Source of the DNA: Glandiceps talaboti
Lineage: Eukaryota; Hemichordata; Enteropneusta; Spengelidae
Length of the DNA: 64,000 nucleotides
Assembly (NCBI RefSeq): GCF_964340395.1
Contig: NC_135552.1
Span: 10,547,194-10,611,193, forward strand
Reading direction: 5' to 3'
Made by a program: the position numbers and the translations under genes. Numbering within the stretch: the first letter of the stretch is position 1; each line of letters opens with the position of its first letter. The notes below the pieces were generated by a model that worked only from the letters and a program-made list of their open reading frames with translations, searched no databases and had not been told where the DNA came from. Shown here piece after piece: positions 59,462-64,000 of this stretch.

Positions 59462-60289
59462 GAAATAGGTTCTGGATTTACATTTTATTTGATGAGACTC
59501 ACTGCCTTAACGTGCAATAAATGTACAATGAAATTAACTATATCTACCATCTTTATCAAAACATTTAAAGATATTAAAAAATATTTACTTGTCGCATCAG
59601 GAAGCTTATAAACTCAACATATACGGGACTATTTCGTGTGAAATCAAGTCTAAAATTGACTGTCTCAAAAGTAATTTATTGTTCATTTTTTACCACCTAG
59701 TTCTGCCTCGAATATTACCATGGTCTCAGCTGTTGAGAATTCTGACTTAAAACCTGTAATAAATGAAGCAAAGTAACATAAGAGCCCACATTGAGATTCA
59801 AACATTAGGGGAATTATAAATGACTCATGGGTGTTTGCTATATACCAAATTGTCATAAATTAAAGTTTGGCATTTAATTTTCTCTCTTCGAAATTAACTT
59901 AATTTGTGTATCTTTCCCTTGACAATATAGGACTGCTAATATTGATAAATGACTTTGCACTTTAAAGTATGGATGAAACATGTAACATAGACTTATTACC
60001 AATAGTCACCGTCTGTATAGAATGTCTAATTAAGTTGTTGGTAACAGTAGAACATTTCACTTTTCCTCTCTAGGGAATTAGTTTGAGATGGACGTCTGAT
60101 TGCTCAAGCTGTACCTTTTAGATATTAAAAAATATAGAGGATTGTGCATGGGCATCGTCATGGTAATCTATGCTTATCATGGTTTTAATCATTTCCACGC
60201 ACAATTTACTGCCAATCAGGGTTTGTGATCAAAATACGAACTGGCGTCAGCCTGTAACAATATGATTTATGTTCATTATATGTACTTTG

Positions 60290-61090
60290 ACAGTTGGACA
60301 CAATTTGTGTCCTCTGAGTTTAAGATATTGGATTTGTGTATTTTGTGTTCACTGATGGTGTGGATATGATTTATGTTAGTATTGTTACAATTTGTGTCTC
60401 AATGACTGTGGACACTATTTGAATACTTTGTCTTCACCAGTGTGCTCTATAATGATAGCCAAATTTTGTTGTGAGTCAAAATGACAGATTTCTTGTGAGT
60501 CACCACATATAAAAGGTAGGGGGAAAACAAATTTTGGTGCTTCACTAGAAATTGTGTGCGTCAATGGTGCGTCAAATTAGCTTTATAGAGGGCACACTGG
60601 TCTTCACCAAGAATGTGGACATGATTTCAATTTGTATACTTGTGTCCAATGACACAGTGTGGACATGATTTGTATACTTGTGTCCAATGACACAGTGTGG
60701 ACATGATTTTTATGCTTGTGTCCAATGGCACAATGTGGACATTTCTTGTGTTCTTGTGCATCAGTGATATGTAGACATGATTGGTGTATTTTGTTTTAAA
60801 TAAATGTACATAATGTGGGCACAATTTGTGTATTTTATCGTCACCAAGAGTGTGGACACAATTTTGTACTTTTTGTCCAACACTAGTGTGGACACAATTT
60901 GTGGACACAATATTGTACTTTTTGTCCAACACTAGTGTGGACACAATTGTGTACCTTGTGTCCAACACCAGTAAGGACATGATGTGCACTTTAATTGTGT
61001 TCATGCACCAATGGTGTGGACAAGATCTGTGTAAACGTGATTGGTGTACATGTACTGCATTCAACAACACTGTCACAGTGTGGACAGGAG
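60290..61090. repeat. Degenerate ~45-bp minisatellite
   Basis: Repeated GTGTGGACACAATTTGTGTA and CTTGTGTCCAACACCAGTGT motifs, 12 or more diverged units, best conserved at 60610-60740 and 60850-60960. The antisense 179-codon frame here (rich in TLCHWTQVYKSCPH) is a by-product. Confidence 0.85.
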
Positions 61091-61723
61091 TAGAAGTGTG
61101 ACTGATTACACACTCAGAGAAATAGTAGTTGTGTAAATAGTGATTCATGTCTGTACACCTGCTCAAAGATCAATACAGCAACATTTAAATTTAGGAGGCC
61201 TCAGATGGAGTTTAAGGGAGATGACCCATAATCAAATAGACTTAAGGCTATGCACAGATCAATATTGTACAGTTCAGTGAAGGCCACAGATGGACTTGGA
61301 TGGTAATCCCACCTTAGTCAAACTTCAAACCTTCCCTAGAGAAGGCATACCTAGATTCCTCATAGAGTTAAATTCATATGGCATGCTCAAGGGCAAACAA
61401 GATAGTATCCTAATTTGTGCAGTCTTGTATACATTAACTGCTTATCTTTGGTGCAAATGAATACATCGTCAAGCCTTAATGAACTGTTTATACATGTAGT
61501 ATTAATCAATAGGTAGTTAAGGCAGGCATCATTCTAGACAATAAAAATGGCGATTTTGTCCCTTGCTCTGATTGAAGGTAATTGCAGTAGTAATGGGAAT
61601 TGTAAACTATGTCGTTCAACAATTTTTTTAAAAAGCTGTCATTTAGTTTGTTAGGTCATTCTTTTAAAATTTGTATTTTTGTTTCAGCTACTTGTTAATC
61701 ATATAATGTAATCTATACAAAGA

Positions 61724-62072
61724 AACTACCAGACTAGACAGATTATATAGAGTTTCGATTAGGTGACATGATGTTTTTTATGCCTCACACACGGTATTTT
61801 GTTATGAGTTTATATTTTATAGATGAAAAGGCAGGTACTGATGGCGTGCAAGCGTAGGAAATGATACATATTATCGCACACAAATTAGCATTACTGCACT
61901 GCCATATTAGACAAAGGAGTCAAACACAAATCTGTTTATTTGTGTTCACAGTTAGATAAAATTTAACTATCACTGTCTGTATTTTTGGGCATAATTTGTG
62001 ACAGCGTTGTACAAGAAGTAAAAAAAACAAATGTGCTGCCTAATTGAAACTCTATTAAATCTGTCTCTAGTT
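61724..62072. mobile_element. TIR element family B copy 2 (single-copy ends)
   Basis: The left end AACTACCAGACTAGACAGAT-TATATAGAGTTTCGATTA and right end TAATTGAAACTCTATTAAAT-CTGTCTCTAGTT are inverted repeats. The interior CAGGTACTGATGGCGTGCAAG and TTTGTGTTCACAGTTAGATA match 52761-53503. Confidence 0.85.
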
Positions 62073-62379
62073 TTTGTAAGTTATCCCAATCAAAGTACAT
62101 GTATATGTTTACATGCATGAGCTATGTACAACTGTAGCACAAATTAGAACTTTAATACAAAGTAACATGTCAATTCATCGTGGTTATATTGTACATGTAA
62201 GTGTGACATATACAGCATGACAAGCATCACGACAGTGCTCTGTGTTGAAATGATGCACTTTGGTCAGCACTTTGGTCAATGTGAATGCCCTCAGACCCAA
62301 TATAAAGGAAATGAATGTAGTGAAATTAGTTATAATGATATATGTGTGGAGATGTGACTGTGACTGACTTGAACTTTTC

Positions 62380-62890
62380 TAGTGAAATAAAGTGTGTAGC
62401 TTAGTTTAATAGAATGCATGTATCTATGAATAAATTATAAACATAAATATACACAGATAGAACAAAATCATAGTAACCACTGTGAATTTATATAAATTTG
62501 ATAATTTCTTGTAAAATTAAAATTTTTGCGCTCTGTTTGTTAGAATGCATGTGGAGATGTGACTGGATGTATTTATGGATAAATTATAACGTAAATACAC
62601 ACAGAATCATAGTAAACTGTTTCTTATTTAGTATGAATTTGAAGTAATTTTAAAATATAAATTTGATCTTTTCTGATAAAATTAACACTTTTTAACTCAG
62701 TTCATTATAGTGCATGTGGAGATGTGACTGAATTTATTTATGAATAAATTGTAAATATAAGTACACACAGATAAAAGAGAATCATAGTATAAAACTGATT
62801 CTTAAGTATGAATTTGAAGTAATTTCAAAATATAAATTTTGATCTTTTCTGGTAAAACTAACACTTTTTACCTCAGTATCTTAGAGTGCA
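62380..62890. repeat. Three diverged ~180-bp direct repeats
   Basis: GAATGCATG/TGCATGTGGAGATGTGAC, TATGAATAAATTATAAA, ACACACAGAT, AGAATCATAGTA and GAATTTGAAGTAATTT recur in order from about 62410, 62540 and 62705. A fourth, weaker start is near 62885. There is no coding potential. Confidence 0.75.
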
Positions 62891-63082
62891 TGTATCAACT
62901 TGAAGTAAGTTCAAAACATAATCTATCCTGTACTTTCTGTGGACAATATTACAGTAATTTCATAGGTTGTGATACAGGTTACTTTTGAAATGGATATTTC
63001 TTTTAACTTTTCTCGTAAAAATGAATAGTTTTTAGCTCAGTTTCTCAGAGTACAAATAATGTAAGAGTAGTGATTTGTACTT

Positions 63083-63084
<2 letters not shown>

Positions 63085-63115
<31 letters not shown>
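63085..63115. repeat. Poly-T tract
   Basis: About 31 consecutive T residues, 480 bp upstream of the transporter exon acceptor. Confidence 0.97.
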
Positions 63116-63117
<2 letters not shown>

Positions 63118-63594
63118 CACCAAGGGAGCACAAATTGAGGGATATGCACAATTTCCTACTAAAGTATAACTCCAGAAGAGAGGTGTATGCATTGAATACA
63201 AAATATCATATTTTGACTCATACTAATGTTACATTAAATAGTACAGTGTTTCTCTCATATGTACAGTTAAATTATAATTTTCACTCGGAATCCGAAACTC
63301 TGAAATCAATCATTGTGTTTGTTTGAAGAAAGTATCCTACAGGGGTGATATGCTCCAACCTGGAAATTAAAAAATGTGATCAACTTCTTGAAATTCCTGG
63401 AAAATTGATCAAACTGAGTGATTGATGTACTGTCATTTAAAGTATAAATTTTGGAGGAAAAAAAATGTTTTGCCAAAATGTTTTTTGTATATTTTGCTGA
63501 CCAATGCTCCTAGAAATGATAAGTTTATATATTAATAATCTGAATACTCCTGTCAGTTACTAAATCAGCCTGTACTTTCTGTTTTGTTTCACAG

Positions 63595-63727
63595 ATGGAA
63601 ACCACAGATGACACAGCACAACTAGTAGATAATGAAAAGGGACTCTCTGATGAAGACAAAGACCGTAGTAGTTTATCAGGAGCTAGTCTCAATACAGTCA
63701 ATAGTATTATTGGATCAGGTATATTAG
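63595..63727 (+). CDS. SLC38-type (SNAT11-like) amino acid transporter, exon entering TM1 (gene continues past window)
   Basis: Acceptor TTTGTTTCACAG, donor TTAG/GTGAGT, leaving in phase 1. It encodes METTDDTAQLVDNEKGLSDE, then RSSLSGASLNTVNSIIGSGILG. The last 14 residues are the start of TM1 in SLC38/AAAP transporters: (F/L)NxVNSIIGSGI(I/L)G is the unwound, substrate- and sodium-binding part of helix 1, and the form is nearest SLC38A11. The family carries neutral amino acids across plasma or lysosomal membranes. Because the exon begins with ATG at its first base, transcripts with alternative leaders could start translation here. Confidence 0.85.
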
Positions 63728-64000
63728 GTGAGTTCACCCTTATCTTTACTCAGGAAATGACACAGTCCATTTTAGAGAGGGGATATCAGCATGTATGATA
63801 CATGATATGAAGATGAGCAAGTTGGGATTTAATGCAATATGTATCATAATGTCTGTCTCTCACACCTTATTTAAATTATCTTCTATCTATTGGCAGTCTA
63901 TACCTGAGGTCCCATTACATAGGTCAAGAATGTAAAATGATAATAGGTCAGGATTCTCTTCAACACAAAATATCACCAGTTTCATGGAGGTGATGTCAGT

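Larger units (their letters stand above)
31012..63594 (+). other. 32.6-kb first coding intron of the transporter gene
   Basis: Bounded by GTAAGT at 31012 and TTTCACAG at 63594. It contains the arrays, TIR elements and candidate alternative first exon listed separately. Stretches not listed (for example 40100-41200 and 43000-44700) are AT-rich sequence in which nothing specific was seen. Confidence 0.65.

Noticed and set aside
60627-61166. 179-codon minus-strand ORF
   Set aside because: It lies on the degenerate GTGTGGACA minisatellite, and the peptide repeats mirror the DNA repeat.
63075-63326. 83-codon ORF starting at the poly-T tract
   Set aside because: Its first part is poly-Phe from the T run and the remainder is AT-rich with no splice connection to the transporter exon.

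Overview
The window is an AT-rich, intron-rich animal nuclear genome segment. It shows GT-AG introns with small phase-matched exons, long simple-sequence arrays, foldback (MITE-like) elements and an intron of more than 32 kb. The protein architecture (coiled coil, TRADD-N-like domains, NB-ARC, TPR) and the repeat style suggest a marine invertebrate, most likely a lophotrochozoan such as a mollusc, brachiopod or annelid. The species cannot be fixed from the sequence alone.

Minus strand, about 20.1 kb down to 4.4 kb: one gene, reconstructed here exon by exon. Fifteen coding exons (19331 down to 4506) join without a frame break into about 1,746 codons. The order is a short N-terminus, a ~400-residue coiled coil, acidic/Ser-rich linkers, two TRADD-N-like domains on separate exons, an NB-ARC ATPase split over three exons (FVG motif, P-loop, Walker B onward), a probable winged helix, two TPR-like helical hairpins and a low-complexity tail. 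Twelve of the fourteen introns are phase 1. It looks like an NLR/STAND-type immune or cell-death switch. The intron directly after the P-loop exon is filled with about 13 copies of a 101-bp repeat derived from that same exon, each carrying a shortened P-loop and an exact copy of the exon's splice donor.

20.1 to 30.8 kb: a probable divergent promoter region near 21.6-22.0 kb, a 75-codon open frame at 22.0 kb with a mitochondrial-like N-terminus, two weak exon-like segments near 27.6-28.2 kb, and otherwise AT-rich non-coding DNA with dispersed repeats.

Plus strand, 30.8 to 63.7 kb and off the end: the 5' part of an SLC38-type amino acid transporter gene (closest in motif to SLC38A11/SNAT11). 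The first coding exon (30804-31011) and the exon entering TM1 (63595-63727) are separated by a 32.6-kb intron. That intron holds a strong candidate alternative first exon (55991-56128) with a perfect RFX X-box about 0.5 kb upstream. It also holds two large tandem arrays (42-bp unit, 34.6-35.7 kb; ~49-bp unit, 46.3-49.0 kb), several families of terminal-inverted-repeat elements, and other degenerate minisatellites. In two of these families one terminal repeat has itself been amplified in tandem. No rRNA, tRNA, CRISPR or convincing autonomous transposase gene was seen.
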